Part shown: positions 42,413 through 52,177 of the stretch, piece after piece
Layout: each line of letters opens with the position of its first letter
How positions within the stretch are numbered: position 1 is the first letter of the stretch
NCBI GenBank assembly: GCA_000687655.1
Contig: JHWR01000004.1
Location: forward strand, 156,258 to 220,257
Source: Lachnospiraceae bacterium YSB2008
GTDB taxonomy: Bacteria; Bacillota; Clostridia; Lachnospirales; Lachnospiraceae
Length of the DNA stretch: 64,000 bases
Direction: 5' to 3'
Translations under genes and position numbers: made by a program
The notes under the pieces: generated by a model
Databases searched by the model: none
Told to the model about the DNA's origin: nothing
What the model saw: only the letters and a program-made list of their open reading frames with translations

Positions 42413-45400
42413 TTGGCTGTCGATCAAAGAGAAGCGTTAATTGCAGCGGTCAGAGCTCAGGTTGAGAAGGAGAAGGCTGAGAAAGCTGCAAAGCTCAAGA
42501 AAGAACAGGAAGCAATGCAGCTTGCCGGTGGAGGCAAGACAACTGAAAGCAGTAGTGGTGATAAGCCAAAATTCAAGACTCTTTCAGAAGAGGATCTTAA
42601 GAGGATCGAGGAAAAGAAGCGTAGGAAACGTGCTCAGGAACTCGGTATACCTTATGAAGAGCCGGAAGAAGAAGCAAAGCAGGAAGAACCATCAAAAGAA
42701 GAACAGCTTAAGGAAGCTATTCAGGGTATCGGAAATGGTCTCGGTGGCGGACTTGGTTCTAAGGATAAGAAAGCAGAGGGCGGACTTGGTTCTCTTCCTA
42801 CAGGTGGTCTTGGAAGCACCATAGGTGGTGGACTTGGCGCCAGCCTTGAGCCTGAGAAGGCATCAGGCGACGAAAAGGTTAAAATCGTTGGAGAAATTAA
42901 GAAGGATAGTTCGAAGGTTAAGGTTGATGCCGATGGAAACAAGACTATCAAAGGCTCAGAGTCTAAGTGGGTTAGCACTGAAGAGAGTGCTAAGACTCCG
43001 GAGGAACTTGACAGTATACTTCCACAGAACAGATCCACTCCTACAAATGATGTTAATTCAATGTATGATATAGATGATGAGTTCTCTGCATTTGATTCTC
43101 AGGTTCAGGAGATAAAGGATAGTGCTCCTGTTGATGAACCTGCTCAGGATGAACCATCAGATGATCCTGAAACAGAAGTTCTTACAAGCGATACGACTTC
43201 TCACAGAAAGCATGAAGCTAAGGGAATGAACAGGGCTGATGAAGAGAGACGCCGTATAGAAGCAGCTAAGGCTAAAGCACGTGCAAAGGCTATGGAAGAG
43301 CGTGAGCGTGAGATGGCTGAAGAAAAAGCTGAAGAAGAAGCCAGAAAGAAGGCTGAAGAAGCAGCTAAGAAGAAGGCTGAAGAAGCAGCTAAGAAGGCTG
43401 AAGAGGAAGCTAAGCGTAAGGCTGAAGAAGCAGCTAAGAAGCAGGCTGAGGAAGAGGCTAGAAGAAAAGAGCTTCAGGAAAGAAAAGCTAAAGCAGCTAA
43501 AGAAGCAAGAAAGAAGGCCGCTGAGGCAGCTAAGAAGAAGGCTGTTGATAAGGCTAAGGCTGAACTGGATGATGCAAAGAAGGTTCTTGCTGATAAAGAA
43601 AAGGTATTTAATGACAGCAAGGTAAAGGCTGATGATGCTGCTAAGAAGGCAGATGATGTAAAGGCTGAAGCTGATAAGGCTAAGAAGAGCATAGATGAAT
43701 TCAAGGCATCACTTAGTGATAAGGAAGCTCTTGATAAGAAGGCTATAGAAGACGCTAAGGCAGAAGTTGTAAATGCCGCTAAGAAGAAAGAAGCAGATAT
43801 AGCTAAGATTAAGGAAGATATTCTTGCTGCTATAGCAAGTGCTCTTGAGGCAGATAAGAAGCTTGATGAAGAAGATAATGCTCGTGTATCTAAGCAGGTA
43901 GCTGAGATTGAGAAGGAAGAGCAGGAACTTCAGGCTAAAGAAAATGAAGCTATTAAAGCTGACGAAGACAGCATGGCTGCTATCGATGCAGTTGCTGCTG
44001 ATGACAAGAAGAAGATTCAGGCAACTATAGATGAAGCAAACGGAAGAGTTGAGTCTGCTACTTCAAGAGTTGAAAGTATTGAGACAGCTCTTAATGCAGC
44101 TAAGTCAAATAAGGCTTCGGCTGACGGCGATGCAGAAAAGGCTGCTTCAGCTATAGATGAAATTGATAAGAATCTTAACAGCCAGACTCTGACTCTTAAG
44201 AAGGAGCTTGAAACTCTTGCTCTTGAGGCAGATAAGGCCGAAGAAGATGCACAGGCTCATCTTGATGAAGTTATCGTTGAGAAAGAAGCTTCTATAGAAA
44301 AGGCTAAGAATGATATAGCTGATGCTGAGGCAAGAATTGAAAGTGCTAAGGCTGCTATAGCAGCTGCTGAGAAGGAAATAGCAGATGCTGAAGAACTTAT
44401 AACAGTAAGTAAAGATACTGCAGAAAAGACAGAGGCATCTATAGCTGTTGCAAAGAAGGATGCAGCAGAGCTTGCAGCAAAGAGAAATGCTGAATATGAG
44501 TCAAATAAAGCTGATCTTGAGAGCAGAATTAAGAGTGCTGCTGATGAAGCAGCTGCTTCTAAGGAATCTCTTGAAGCCGATCTTGAGAAGGCAAAGAATG
44601 AAGCTCTTGAACAGCAGGCTATAGTTGAAAAGAGCGAGAAGCTTATAGCAGATTCTAAGGCTGCTATAAATGAAGATAAGAAGATTATAGCAGATGCTGA
44701 AGGTAAGCTTGGTTCTATAGATGATGAGGCTGCCGGTAAGAAGGCAGAAATCGAAAAGATAAGCAGCGGCAGAAAGGCTGCATTTGCTGATACTCTTAAG
44801 GCTAAGAAGGAAGCAAAGGACAAACTCCTTGCTGAAGTTAAGTCACTTATAGCCGGAAGAGAGACCAAGAGACTTGCAAATGAGAATAAGCTCAAGGCTG
44901 AAGAAGTTTCAAAGATTAAAGCTCTTGATGCTGATACCAAGGATCCTGTAGCAGAAGCAGAGAAGGCTGCGGCAGAGAATGCTAAGGCAAGAGAGGCAGA
45001 ACTTGCAGCTCTTGAGAAAACAGCAAATGATGCTTCCAAGAATATCGAAAAACTTGCAAAGCAGGCTGAATTTGCCAAGGCAGAGAGCCTCATTGCAGAA
45101 AAGGCTGTATATGATGCTAAGCAGAGTATAGAGGAAGCTGAAAAGAAGGTTGCTGAAGCTGAGGCTATGGAGATTGATCTCTCCAATATCGATGAGGAAG
45201 GCGGACTTCCTGTTACAGCTTCATACCTCAAGAAGTATACACAGCTTTCAGTAAGCGAAGATGATCAGATCATCGATACTTATAATGATATTACAATTGA
45301 ACCTGAGAAGCCTAAGAATATCGTAGTTCTCGGTATGCATGGTTTCGGTTCTGTATGTATCGGTGAAGACTTTGCAAGAAGCTTCTATGATTCAGGAATT

Positions 45401-45907
45401 ATCAAGGCTAAGACTATAGCAAAGATCAGAGCTCAGGTTCTGAACAAGATGACAGATAAGTCAAAGCTTGAGGATAATATGAAGAAGCTTGAAGGAGGTA
45501 CTCTTGTTATAGAGAGCGCAGGACTTCTTACTCCTGATAAGCTCAGAGAACTCGTTGCTCTGGCTAAACCGGAGAAAAACGATTTCGTTATAGTTCTTAC
45601 AGGTGAGATTGATTCCTTAACAAGACTCTTTGAAAACTGCAAGGATCTTAATGATGACTTTATGCATCTCATTCAGATGGATAAGATCACAAATGAAGAT
45701 ATGGCAAGTATCGCTGTCGGTTATATGGATGAGAAGGGTTACAAGATGGCTGAAACAGTCCTTGGAAAGCTTAGTAATATCCTTATAGCTATGGAGCTTG
45801 GAAATATCGACAGACTTCTTAAGACTATTGACACTGCTATGGAGAAGTGCGATTCAAGAGAAGGTGCATCAGGCACAAAGCTGCTTCTTCCGGATGATTT
45901 TGACTAA
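42413..45907 (+). CDS. Giant coiled-coil protein with C-terminal degenerate SpoVK/CbbX-like AAA domain
   Basis: TTG 42413 is preceded by AAGGAGG. The 1164-residue product has a charged N-terminus with a Gly-rich patch (residues about 103-150: GNGLGGGLGSKDKKAEGGLG), then some 650 residues of Ala/Lys/Glu heptads (about 275-920), a long coiled coil. Residues about 965-1150 align with the SpoVK/CbbX AAA core. The P-loop, however, reads GMHGFGSV (974-981) without the Lys-Thr, and Walker B reads LVIESAG (1031-1037) without Asp-Glu. ATP hydrolysis is therefore unlikely. No membrane helix is seen. With its neighbours it may build an intracellular filament or scaffold. Function is unknown. Confidence 0.8.
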   Translation: MAVDQREALIAAVRAQVEKEKAEKAAKLKKEQEAMQLAGGGKTTESSSGDKPKFKTLSEEDLKRIEEKKRRKRAQELGIPYEEPEEEAKQEEPSKEEQLKEAIQGIGNGLGGGLGSKDKKAEGGLGSLPTGGLGSTIGGGLGASLEPEKASGDEKVKIVGEIKKDSSKVKVDADGNKTIKGSESKWVSTEESAKTPEELDSILPQNRSTPTNDVNSMYDIDDEFSAFDSQVQEIKDSAPVDEPAQDEPSDDPETEVLTSDTTSHRKHEAKGMNRADEERRRIEAAKAKARAKAMEEREREMAEEKAEEEARKKAEEAAKKKAEEAAKKAEEEAKRKAEEAAKKQAEEEARRKELQERKAKAAKEARKKAAEAAKKKAVDKAKAELDDAKKVLADKEKVFNDSKVKADDAAKKADDVKAEADKAKKSIDEFKASLSDKEALDKKAIEDAKAEVVNAAKKKEADIAKIKEDILAAIASALEADKKLDEEDNARVSKQVAEIEKEEQELQAKENEAIKADEDSMAAIDAVAADDKKKIQATIDEANGRVESATSRVESIETALNAAKSNKASADGDAEKAASAIDEIDKNLNSQTLTLKKELETLALEADKAEEDAQAHLDEVIVEKEASIEKAKNDIADAEARIESAKAAIAAAEKEIADAEELITVSKDTAEKTEASIAVAKKDAAELAAKRNAEYESNKADLESRIKSAADEAAASKESLEADLEKAKNEALEQQAIVEKSEKLIADSKAAINEDKKIIADAEGKLGSIDDEAAGKKAEIEKISSGRKAAFADTLKAKKEAKDKLLAEVKSLIAGRETKRLANENKLKAEEVSKIKALDADTKDPVAEAEKAAAENAKAREAELAALEKTANDASKNIEKLAKQAEFAKAESLIAEKAVYDAKQSIEEAEKKVAEAEAMEIDLSNIDEEGGLPVTASYLKKYTQLSVSEDDQIIDTYNDITIEPEKPKNIVVLGMHGFGSVCIGEDFARSFYDSGIIKAKTIAKIRAQVLNKMTDKSKLEDNMKKLEGGTLVIESAGLLTPDKLRELVALAKPEKNDFVIVLTGEIDSLTRLFENCKDLNDDFMHLIQMDKITNEDMASIAVGYMDEKGYKMAETVLGKLSNILIAMELGNIDRLLKTIDTAMEKCDSREGASGTKLLLPDDFD

Positions 45908-45950
45908 ACTGAATAATTCGGCAGAATAGTTACAATTTATTAATGAAATT

Positions 45951-45999
45951 AAGTGGTATCGGTGTTATAATCAACATGCTTCGCCGGTACCACTTTTTT
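45951..45999 (+). terminator. Terminator after the coiled-coil gene
   Basis: AAGTGGTATCGG pairs with CCGGTACCACTT (one G-U pair) and is followed by six Ts. The large loop contains a TATAAT that may belong to the mreB-like promoter. Confidence 0.8.
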
Positions 46000-46047
46000 G
46001 TGTTTTGTGTTTCCGGTCGGATTTAATGGTTTTATTCGGAGGAAAAA

Positions 46048-47049
46048 ATGTATCGTATTGATATAGGAATAGATCTTGGAACTTCAAATATAAGAGTCTT
46101 TATGCGCGACAAAGGTATAGTCATAAATCAGCCGTCTGTCATAGCTTATGATAAAAAAACAAGAAAGATTGAAGCTGTCGGGACTAAGGCCAAACGTATG
46201 ATAGGTAAGACTACTGAGAATACTATAGTAGAGAGACCTATACGTCACAGCGTAATATCCAACTATACACTTACAGAGAGAATGATCAAGGCCTTCATCA
46301 AGAATGCCCTCAGCAGAAGGCATATATGGGGAAGACCTAACATTTGCGTCACTATTCCGTGCGGTATTACAGAGGTAGAGAAGAAGGCTGTTATGGATGC
46401 CGTTCTCAGAACCGGAGCAAGAACAGTATATCTTCTTGAAAGACCGCTTGCCGGAGCTATAGGCGCAGGTGTTGATATATTTGAAACATCAGGTCATATG
46501 ATAGTTGATATAGGTGGAGGGACGACTGAAGTGTCTGTTATATCTTCAGGAGGAATATCTGAAGTAAGGACACTTAAGTTCGGTGGAGATGATTTCACAG
46601 CTGCACTTATAAGGTATGTAAGAAGAAAATATAATATTGAACTTGGTGAAGTTTCGGCAGAGGATTCCAAGATTGATGGTGGTTCGGTCGTTTATACAAA
46701 CGATGCCGATACATTTGAGATTAAGGGAAAGAATCTCCTTAATGGACTTCCGGTGAAACTTGAGATTACTACCAATGAAACAGTGCCTATTTATCTTGAA
46801 ACAGCTACGCTTATATGTGATGCAATTACGAGTGTACTGGATGTTACGGAACCGGAGCTTGTTTCTGACATAACTAAAGAAGGCATACTTCTTGCAGGAG
46901 GCGGAAGCATGATGCCCGGACTTGCAAGATTTGTTGGTGAGAAGACCGGTCTAAAGATCATAACCGGTGATAATCCGGGCGATTATGTTGCTCTCGGAGC
47001 AGGTTCTGCAGGAGAGTATATAACTATCGAAGACAGTATCAGAAAATGA
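46048..47049 (+). CDS. mreB: MreB-family actin-like cell-shape protein
   Basis: The 333-residue product has the actin-fold nucleotide motifs: phosphate 1 (DIGIDLGTSNIRVF), connect 1, phosphate 2 (HMIVDIGGGTTEVSVIS), the MreB-type ERPLAGAIGAG block and GILLAGGGSMMPGLARFV. MreB/Mbl proteins polymerise under the membrane and steer cell-wall synthesis. mreC and mreD do not follow, as they would in the main operon. It may therefore be an Mbl-type paralogue. It lies after the coiled-coil pseudo-AAA gene but beyond a terminator, so joint function is only suggested. Confidence 0.92.
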   Translation: MYRIDIGIDLGTSNIRVFMRDKGIVINQPSVIAYDKKTRKIEAVGTKAKRMIGKTTENTIVERPIRHSVISNYTLTERMIKAFIKNALSRRHIWGRPNICVTIPCGITEVEKKAVMDAVLRTGARTVYLLERPLAGAIGAGVDIFETSGHMIVDIGGGTTEVSVISSGGISEVRTLKFGGDDFTAALIRYVRRKYNIELGEVSAEDSKIDGGSVVYTNDADTFEIKGKNLLNGLPVKLEITTNETVPIYLETATLICDAITSVLDVTEPELVSDITKEGILLAGGGSMMPGLARFVGEKTGLKIITGDNPGDYVALGAGSAGEYITIEDSIRK

Positions 47050-47072
47050 CAATAAATTGATACTTTGTTTTG

Positions 47073-47101
47073 TTGTGTTTGTATTTCATTTGTGTTATGA
47101 T
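47073..47101 (+). promoter_or_regulatory. Promoter of the butyrate operon
   Basis: TTGTGT at 47073-47078 and TATGAT at 47096-47101, spaced 17 bases, 90 bases before thl. A CTGTTC/GAACAG hairpin lies in the leader at about 47117-47134. Confidence 0.55.
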
Positions 47102-47190
47102 ATTATCCGCCTAACACTGTTCGGTCATGAACAGTTGGTCTAAATAATTCCAAAAAACAATTTATAAATTAAAGAACGGAGGATTCTAAA

Positions 47191-48387
47191 ATGTCAAGAA
47201 ATGTAGTTATAGCAAGCGCTTGCCGTACTGCTATCGGTACTATGGGTGGAAGCCTTTCCACAACACCTGCTGCAAACCTTGGTGCAATCGTTATTAAGGA
47301 GGCACTCGAGCGTGCAGGAGTTGCTCCGGCTGCAGTAGATCAGGTTTATATGGGTTGCGTAATCCAGGCAGGACTCGGTCAGAACGTTGCAAGACAGGCA
47401 TCAATCAAGGCAGGTCTTCCTATAGAGGTTCCGGCAGTTACTATTAACGTTGTCTGCGGTTCAGGTCTTAACTGCGTTAATATGGCTGCACAGATGATTC
47501 AGGCAGGTGATGCTGACATCGTTGTTGCAGGTGGTATGGAGAACATGTCAATGGCTCCATTTGCTATCCCTAATGGACGTTATGGTTACAGAATGATGTG
47601 GCCAAGCCAGAGCCAGGGTGGTCTTATGGATACTATGGTTAATGATGCTCTCTGGGATGCTTTCAATGATTATCATATGATCAAGACAGCTGACAATATC
47701 GCAGAGCAGTGGGGACTTACAAGAGAAGAGCTTGATGAGTTCGCAGCTAACAGCCAGCAGAAGGCTTGCAAGGCTCGTGCAGAGGGCGCTTTCAAGAGAG
47801 AGATCGTTCCTGTAGAAGTTAAGAAGAAGAAGGAAACTATCGTATTTGATACAGATGAGGGACCACGTGAGGGAATCACAGCTGAAGGTCTTTCAAGAAT
47901 GAGAGCTATCAATCCTGATGGATATGTTACAGCAGGTAATGCTTCAGGTATCAATGATGGTGCAGCTGCTATCGTTCTTATGTCTGAAGAGAAGGCTAAG
48001 GAACTTGGAGTTAAGCCAATGGCTAAGTTCGTTGCAGGAGCACTTGCAGGTGTTGCACCTGAGATCATGGGTATCGGTCCTGTTGCAGCTACAAAGAAGG
48101 CTATGGCTAAGTGCGATTATAAGATCGAGGACTTCGATGTTATCGAGGCAAATGAAGCGTTCGCAGCTCAGTCTGTAGCAGTTGGTAAGGATCTTGGTAT
48201 TGATGTTGAGAAGCAGCTCAACCCACGTGGTGGTGCTATTGCACTTGGTCACCCGGTTGGAGCTTCAGGAGCTCGTATCCTTGTTACTCTTCTTCATGAG
48301 ATGGAAGATATGGACCTTAAGAAGGGTCTTGCTACACTTTGTATCGGTGGTGGTATGGGTTGTGCTACTATCGTTGAGAGAGACTAA
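47191..48387 (+). CDS. thl: Acetyl-CoA acetyltransferase (thiolase)
   Basis: The 398-residue product has the thiolase motifs: nucleophilic Cys in [27 protein letters not shown], the NEAFAAQ block, [17 protein letters not shown] and the second Cys in [14 protein letters not shown]. It condenses two acetyl-CoA to acetoacetyl-CoA, the entry step of butyrate synthesis. It is the first gene of the operon thl-crt-hbd-bcd-etfB-etfA, an order known from butyrate-forming Lachnospiraceae such as Butyrivibrio. A good AACGGAGG site precedes the ATG. Codon choice is strongly biased, as in highly expressed genes. Confidence 0.97.
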   Translation: MSRNVVIASACRTAIGTMGGSLSTTPAANLGAIVIKEALERAGVAPAAVDQVYMGCVIQAGLGQNVARQASIKAGLPIEVPAVTINVVCGSGLNCVNMAAQMIQAGDADIVVAGGMENMSMAPFAIPNGRYGYRMMWPSQSQGGLMDTMVNDALWDAFNDYHMIKTADNIAEQWGLTREELDEFAANSQQKACKARAEGAFKREIVPVEVKKKKETIVFDTDEGPREGITAEGLSRMRAINPDGYVTAGNASGINDGAAAIVLMSEEKAKELGVKPMAKFVAGALAGVAPEIMGIGPVAATKKAMAKCDYKIEDFDVIEANEAFAAQSVAVGKDLGIDVEKQLNPRGGAIALGHPVGASGARILVTLLHEMEDMDLKKGLATLCIGGGMGCATIVERD

Positions 48388-48411
48388 TCATAAGATAAGG
48401 GAGATTCACAA

Positions 48412-49209
48412 ATGGCAGAATTTGTAAGATATGAGCAGGAAGGCGCTGTAGGTATCATTACTATAGATCGTCCAAAGGCTCTTAATGCACTTAATAGCCA
48501 GGTTCTTGATGAACTGGAAGCTACGTTTGATGCTGTTGATCTTGATACTGTAAGAGCACTTATCCTTACAGGTGCAGGCGACAAGTCATTCGTTGCCGGA
48601 GCAGATATAGGAGAAATGTCAACACTCACTAAGGCTGAGGGCGAAGCTTTCGGCAAGAAGGGTAATGATGTGTTCAGAAAGATCGAAACATTTCCTATTC
48701 CTGTAATTGCAGCTGTTAACGGATTCGCTCTTGGCGGCGGATGCGAGATTTCTATGAGCTGTGATATCAGAATCTGTTCAGAGAATGCTCTGTTTGGACA
48801 GCCTGAAGTAGGCCTTGGTATAACACCTGGCTTCGGCGGTACACAGAGACTTGCTCGTACAGTTGGTGTAGGCATGGCTAAAGAACTTATATATTCAGCA
48901 AGAAATATCAAGGCTGAAGAAGCTAAGGCTATCGGACTTGTAAATGCTGTTTATCCACTCGAGGAGCTTATCCCTGCTGCAAAGAAACTTGCAGGAAAGA
49001 TCGCTATGCAGGCTCCTATAGCAGTACGTAATTGTAAGAAAGCTATCAATGACGGTCTCCAGGTTGATATGGATCAGGCTATCGTTATTGAAGAGAAGCT
49101 CTTTGGTGACTGCTTCGAGTCTTATGATCAGAAAGAAGGAATGGCTAATTTCCTTCGTAAGAAAGACGACCCGGCTAAGGTTAAGGTCGTAGATTTCCAG
49201 AACAAATAG
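48412..49209 (+). CDS. crt: 3-hydroxybutyryl-CoA dehydratase (crotonase)
   Basis: The 265-residue product has the crotonase oxyanion-hole and catalytic regions: [35 protein letters not shown] and the catalytic Glu in [20 protein letters not shown]. It removes water from 3-hydroxybutyryl-CoA to give crotonyl-CoA, the third step of the pathway. Length is normal. It begins 24 bases after thl. A stable hairpin follows before hbd. Confidence 0.96.
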   Translation: MAEFVRYEQEGAVGIITIDRPKALNALNSQVLDELEATFDAVDLDTVRALILTGAGDKSFVAGADIGEMSTLTKAEGEAFGKKGNDVFRKIETFPIPVIAAVNGFALGGGCEISMSCDIRICSENALFGQPEVGLGITPGFGGTQRLARTVGVGMAKELIYSARNIKAEEAKAIGLVNAVYPLEELIPAAKKLAGKIAMQAPIAVRNCKKAINDGLQVDMDQAIVIEEKLFGDCFESYDQKEGMANFLRKKDDPAKVKVVDFQNK

Positions 49210-49216
49210 TAAACAA

Positions 49217-49257
49217 AAGTAACTGTCCGTGGCAGTTAGCACGAACAGTTACTTTTA
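49217..49257 (+). other. Intergenic hairpin between crt and hbd
   Basis: AAGTAACTGT pairs with ACAGTTACTT around a loop of about 20 bases, ending in TTTAATG. With no long T-run it is more likely an mRNA-stability or processing element than a full terminator. Confidence 0.6.
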
Positions 49258-49283
49258 ATGTAAAAAAATGGAGGATAAAAAAC

Positions 49284-50126
49284 ATGGTAGTAGGTGTTGT
49301 TGGCGCCGGAACAATGGGCTCAGGTATAGCTCAGGCTTTCGCTATGACAGATGGTTATGAAGTACGTCTTTGCGACATCAAGCAGGAATTTGCTGATGGT
49401 GGAAAGGCTAAGATTGAGAAGAACATCAACTTCCTTATCGGCAAGGAGAAGATCACTGCTGAGAAAGGTGCTGAGATTCTTGGAAAGATTAAGACTGGTC
49501 TTAAAGATATCTGTACAGACTGTGATCTCGTTATAGAGGTTGCTCCAGAATCAATGGAGATCAAGAAGGCTACATTCAAGGAGCTTCAGGAGATAGTTCC
49601 TGCAGGCTGCAAGTTTGCTTCAAACACATCTTCTCTTTCAATTACTGAGATCGGTGCAGGACTTGACAGAGAAATAATCGGAATGCATTTCTTCAACCCG
49701 GCTGACAGAATGAAGCTTGTTGAAGTTATCGCTGGTGAGAATACATCAGATGAATTCGTAGAAGAGATTAAAAAGATTGCTACAGAGATAGGCAAGACTC
49801 CTGTTCAGGTTAAGGAAGCTCCTGGTTTCGTAGTAAACAGAATTCTTATTCCTATGATAAATGAAGCTGTTGGTATATATGCAGAGGGTATCGCTTCTGT
49901 TGAAGATATTGATACAGCTATGATGCTTGGTGCATCACATCCTATGGGACCTCTTGCACTTGGTGATCTTGTTGGTCTTGATATAGTTCTTGCAATTATG
50001 GAAGTACTTCAGGCAGAGACAGGTGACAGCAAGTATCGTCCACATCCACTTCTTCGTAAGATGGTTCGTGCTGGTAAGCTTGGACGTAAGACAGGTATCG
50101 GTTTCTACGATTATTCTAAGAAGTAA
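49284..50126 (+). CDS. hbd: 3-hydroxybutyryl-CoA dehydrogenase
   Basis: The 280-residue product starts with the NAD(P)-binding Rossmann loop ([20 protein letters not shown]). It has the catalytic His region ([17 protein letters not shown]), Ser/Asn in [11 protein letters not shown] and the C-terminal domain ([19 protein letters not shown]). It reduces acetoacetyl-CoA to 3-hydroxybutyryl-CoA. Length matches single-function clostridial enzymes. An imperfect CTGTCG/CGGCAG hairpin follows in the gap to bcd. Confidence 0.97.
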   Translation: MVVGVVGAGTMGSGIAQAFAMTDGYEVRLCDIKQEFADGGKAKIEKNINFLIGKEKITAEKGAEILGKIKTGLKDICTDCDLVIEVAPESMEIKKATFKELQEIVPAGCKFASNTSSLSITEIGAGLDREIIGMHFFNPADRMKLVEVIAGENTSDEFVEEIKKIATEIGKTPVQVKEAPGFVVNRILIPMINEAVGIYAEGIASVEDIDTAMMLGASHPMGPLALGDLVGLDIVLAIMEVLQAETGDSKYRPHPLLRKMVRAGKLGRKTGIGFYDYSKK

Positions 50127-50191
50127 TTTACTGTCGGACAAAATCGGCAGTTGATGAATATTATATTTAACTTAAACGGAGGAATATATTC

Positions 50192-51358
50192 ATGGATTTT
50201 TCACTCAGCAAAAAGCATGAAATGGCGAGAAATCTTTTTAAGAGTTTCGCTGAAAATGAAGCAAAGCCTCTTGCACAGGAGATCGATGAGCAGCATAGAT
50301 TTCCGAGAGAGACAGTCGACAAGATGGCAAAGTATGGTTTCCTTGGCATTCCTGTACCGAAGGAATACGGCGGACAGGGTTGTGACATCCTTACATATGT
50401 TATGTGTGTAGAGGAACTTTCCAAGGTTTGCGGTACTACAGGCGTTATCGTATCTGCACATACATCACTCTGTGTAGATCCTATACTTACATTTGGTACA
50501 GAAGAGCAGAAGCAGAAGTATGTTCCGGATCTTGCATCAGGAAAGAAACTTGGTGCTTTCGGTCTTACTGAGCCGGGCGCAGGTACAGATGCACAGGGAC
50601 AGCAGACAAAGGCTGTTCTCGATGGAGACGAGTGGGTTCTTAACGGATCTAAGTGCTTCATTACAAATGGTAAAGAAGCTGATGTATATATTGTTATTGC
50701 AGTTACAGGTACTGTTGAGAAGCGCGGCAGAACAATGAAGGAAATCTCAGCTTTCATAGTTGAGAAGGGAACACCTGGTTTCACATTCGGTACAAAAGAG
50801 AATAAGATGGGTATCTGTGGTTCATCTACATATGAGCTTATCTTCTCAGATTGCCGTATACCTAAGGATAATCTCCTTGGTAAGCAGGGTAAGGGCTTCA
50901 ATATAGCTATGCATACACTTGATGGTGGTCGTATAGGTATAGCAGCTCAGGCACTTGGTCTTGCTGAGGGCGCACTTGAGAGAACAGTTGAGTATGTTAA
51001 GGAAAGAAAGCAGTTTGGTCGTTCAATAGCTCAGTTCCAGAATACTCAGTTCCAGCTTGCTGATATGGCAACAAAGGTTGAAGCAGCTAAGATGCTTGTA
51101 TACAAGGCTGCTCTTACAAAGGATCAGTATACAAAGGATCATACAACATCTTACAGCGTAGAGGCTGCTCAGGCTAAGCTTTATGCTGCAGAGGTTGCTA
51201 TGGAAGTTACTACTAAGGCCGTTCAGCTTCACGGTGGTTACGGATACATCAAGGAATATGATGTTGAGCGTATGATGCGTGATGCTAAGATTACTGAGAT
51301 CTACGAAGGAACAAGTGAAGTTCAGCGTATGGTCATCTCAGCTAATTTACTTAAGTAA
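50192..51358 (+). CDS. bcd: Butyryl-CoA dehydrogenase
   Basis: The 388-residue product is an acyl-CoA dehydrogenase: FGLTEPGAGTDAQGQQTKAV, CFITNGKEADVYIV, FGRSIAQFQNTQFQLADMA, and the catalytic Glu in YEGTSEVQRMVI near the C-terminus. It reduces crotonyl-CoA to butyryl-CoA. Together with the EtfAB genes that follow, this step can be coupled to ferredoxin reduction by electron bifurcation, which is established for clostridial Bcd-Etf complexes. Stop and etfB start are 14 bases apart with a GGAGGG site between. Confidence 0.97.
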   Translation: MDFSLSKKHEMARNLFKSFAENEAKPLAQEIDEQHRFPRETVDKMAKYGFLGIPVPKEYGGQGCDILTYVMCVEELSKVCGTTGVIVSAHTSLCVDPILTFGTEEQKQKYVPDLASGKKLGAFGLTEPGAGTDAQGQQTKAVLDGDEWVLNGSKCFITNGKEADVYIVIAVTGTVEKRGRTMKEISAFIVEKGTPGFTFGTKENKMGICGSSTYELIFSDCRIPKDNLLGKQGKGFNIAMHTLDGGRIGIAAQALGLAEGALERTVEYVKERKQFGRSIAQFQNTQFQLADMATKVEAAKMLVYKAALTKDQYTKDHTTSYSVEAAQAKLYAAEVAMEVTTKAVQLHGGYGYIKEYDVERMMRDAKITEIYEGTSEVQRMVISANLLK

Positions 51359-51371
51359 GGAGGGTACAAAC

Positions 51372-52157
51372 GTGAAGATTATAGTATGTATAAAGCAGGT
51401 ACCTGATACAAAGGGCGGCGTTAAATTTAAGGCAGATGGAACTCTTGATCGTGGAGCTATGCTTACAATCATGAATCCTGATGACAAGGCTGGTCTTGAG
51501 GCAGCTCTTCGTCTTAAGGATGAGTTCGGTGCAGAAGTTACAGTTGTTACAATGGGTCTTCCAAAGGCTGAAGAAGTTCTTCGTGAAGCAATCGCTATGG
51601 GCGCTGACAAGGGAATCCTTGTAACAGACCGTGTACTTGGTGGTGCTGACACATGGGCTACATCACAGACTATAGCAGGTGCTATACGTAACCTTGAGTA
51701 TGATCTTATCATTACAGGTCGTCAGGCTATAGATGGTGATACAGCACAGGTTGGACCTCAGATATCAGAGCATCTCAATATCCCTGTTATTTCTTATGCA
51801 GAGGATATCAAGATTGAAGGTGACTCAGTTATAGTTAAGCGTCAGTATGATGACAGATTCCATATGCTCAAAGCTAAGATGCCATGTCTTATCACAGCTC
51901 TTTCAGAATTAAATGAGCCACGTTATATGACACCTGGTGGAATATTCGATGCTTATGATGCTGAAATAACAGTTTGGGGCAGAGCAGACCTTAAGGATGT
52001 TGAGGACAGCAACCTTGGTCTTAAGGGCTCACCTACACAGATCGCTAAGGCTTCCGATAAGGTAAGAAAGGGAGCAGGCGAGAAGGTTGTTCTGGATACT
52101 CCTGATGAGTCAGCAGATTACATCGTTTCTAAATTACAGGAAAAGTTCGTAATATAA
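51372..52157 (+). CDS. etfB: Electron transfer flavoprotein, beta subunit
   Basis: GTG 51372 follows AAGGAGGGT directly after bcd; an overlapping upstream frame is ruled out by this site. The product of about 261 residues begins VKIIVCIKQVPDTKGGVKF. It has the domain III nucleotide-binding region (YDLIITGRQAIDGDTAQVGP). EtfB carries the bifurcating flavin and NADH site in Bcd-associated Etfs. With EtfA it passes electrons to Bcd and ferredoxin. Length is normal. Confidence 0.97.
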   Translation: MKIIVCIKQVPDTKGGVKFKADGTLDRGAMLTIMNPDDKAGLEAALRLKDEFGAEVTVVTMGLPKAEEVLREAIAMGADKGILVTDRVLGGADTWATSQTIAGAIRNLEYDLIITGRQAIDGDTAQVGPQISEHLNIPVISYAEDIKIEGDSVIVKRQYDDRFHMLKAKMPCLITALSELNEPRYMTPGGIFDAYDAEITVWGRADLKDVEDSNLGLKGSPTQIAKASDKVRKGAGEKVVLDTPDESADYIVSKLQEKFVI

Positions 52158-52177
52158 TTTGAAGGAGGATAACCGGA

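Noticed and set aside
44257..45231. Long open frame on the minus strand opposite the coiled-coil gene
   Set aside because: It is the complement of Ala/Lys/Glu-rich codons (GCN and AAG reverse into Ser/Leu/Phe codons), has no ribosome-binding site, and its product is only low-complexity Ser/Ala/Phe.
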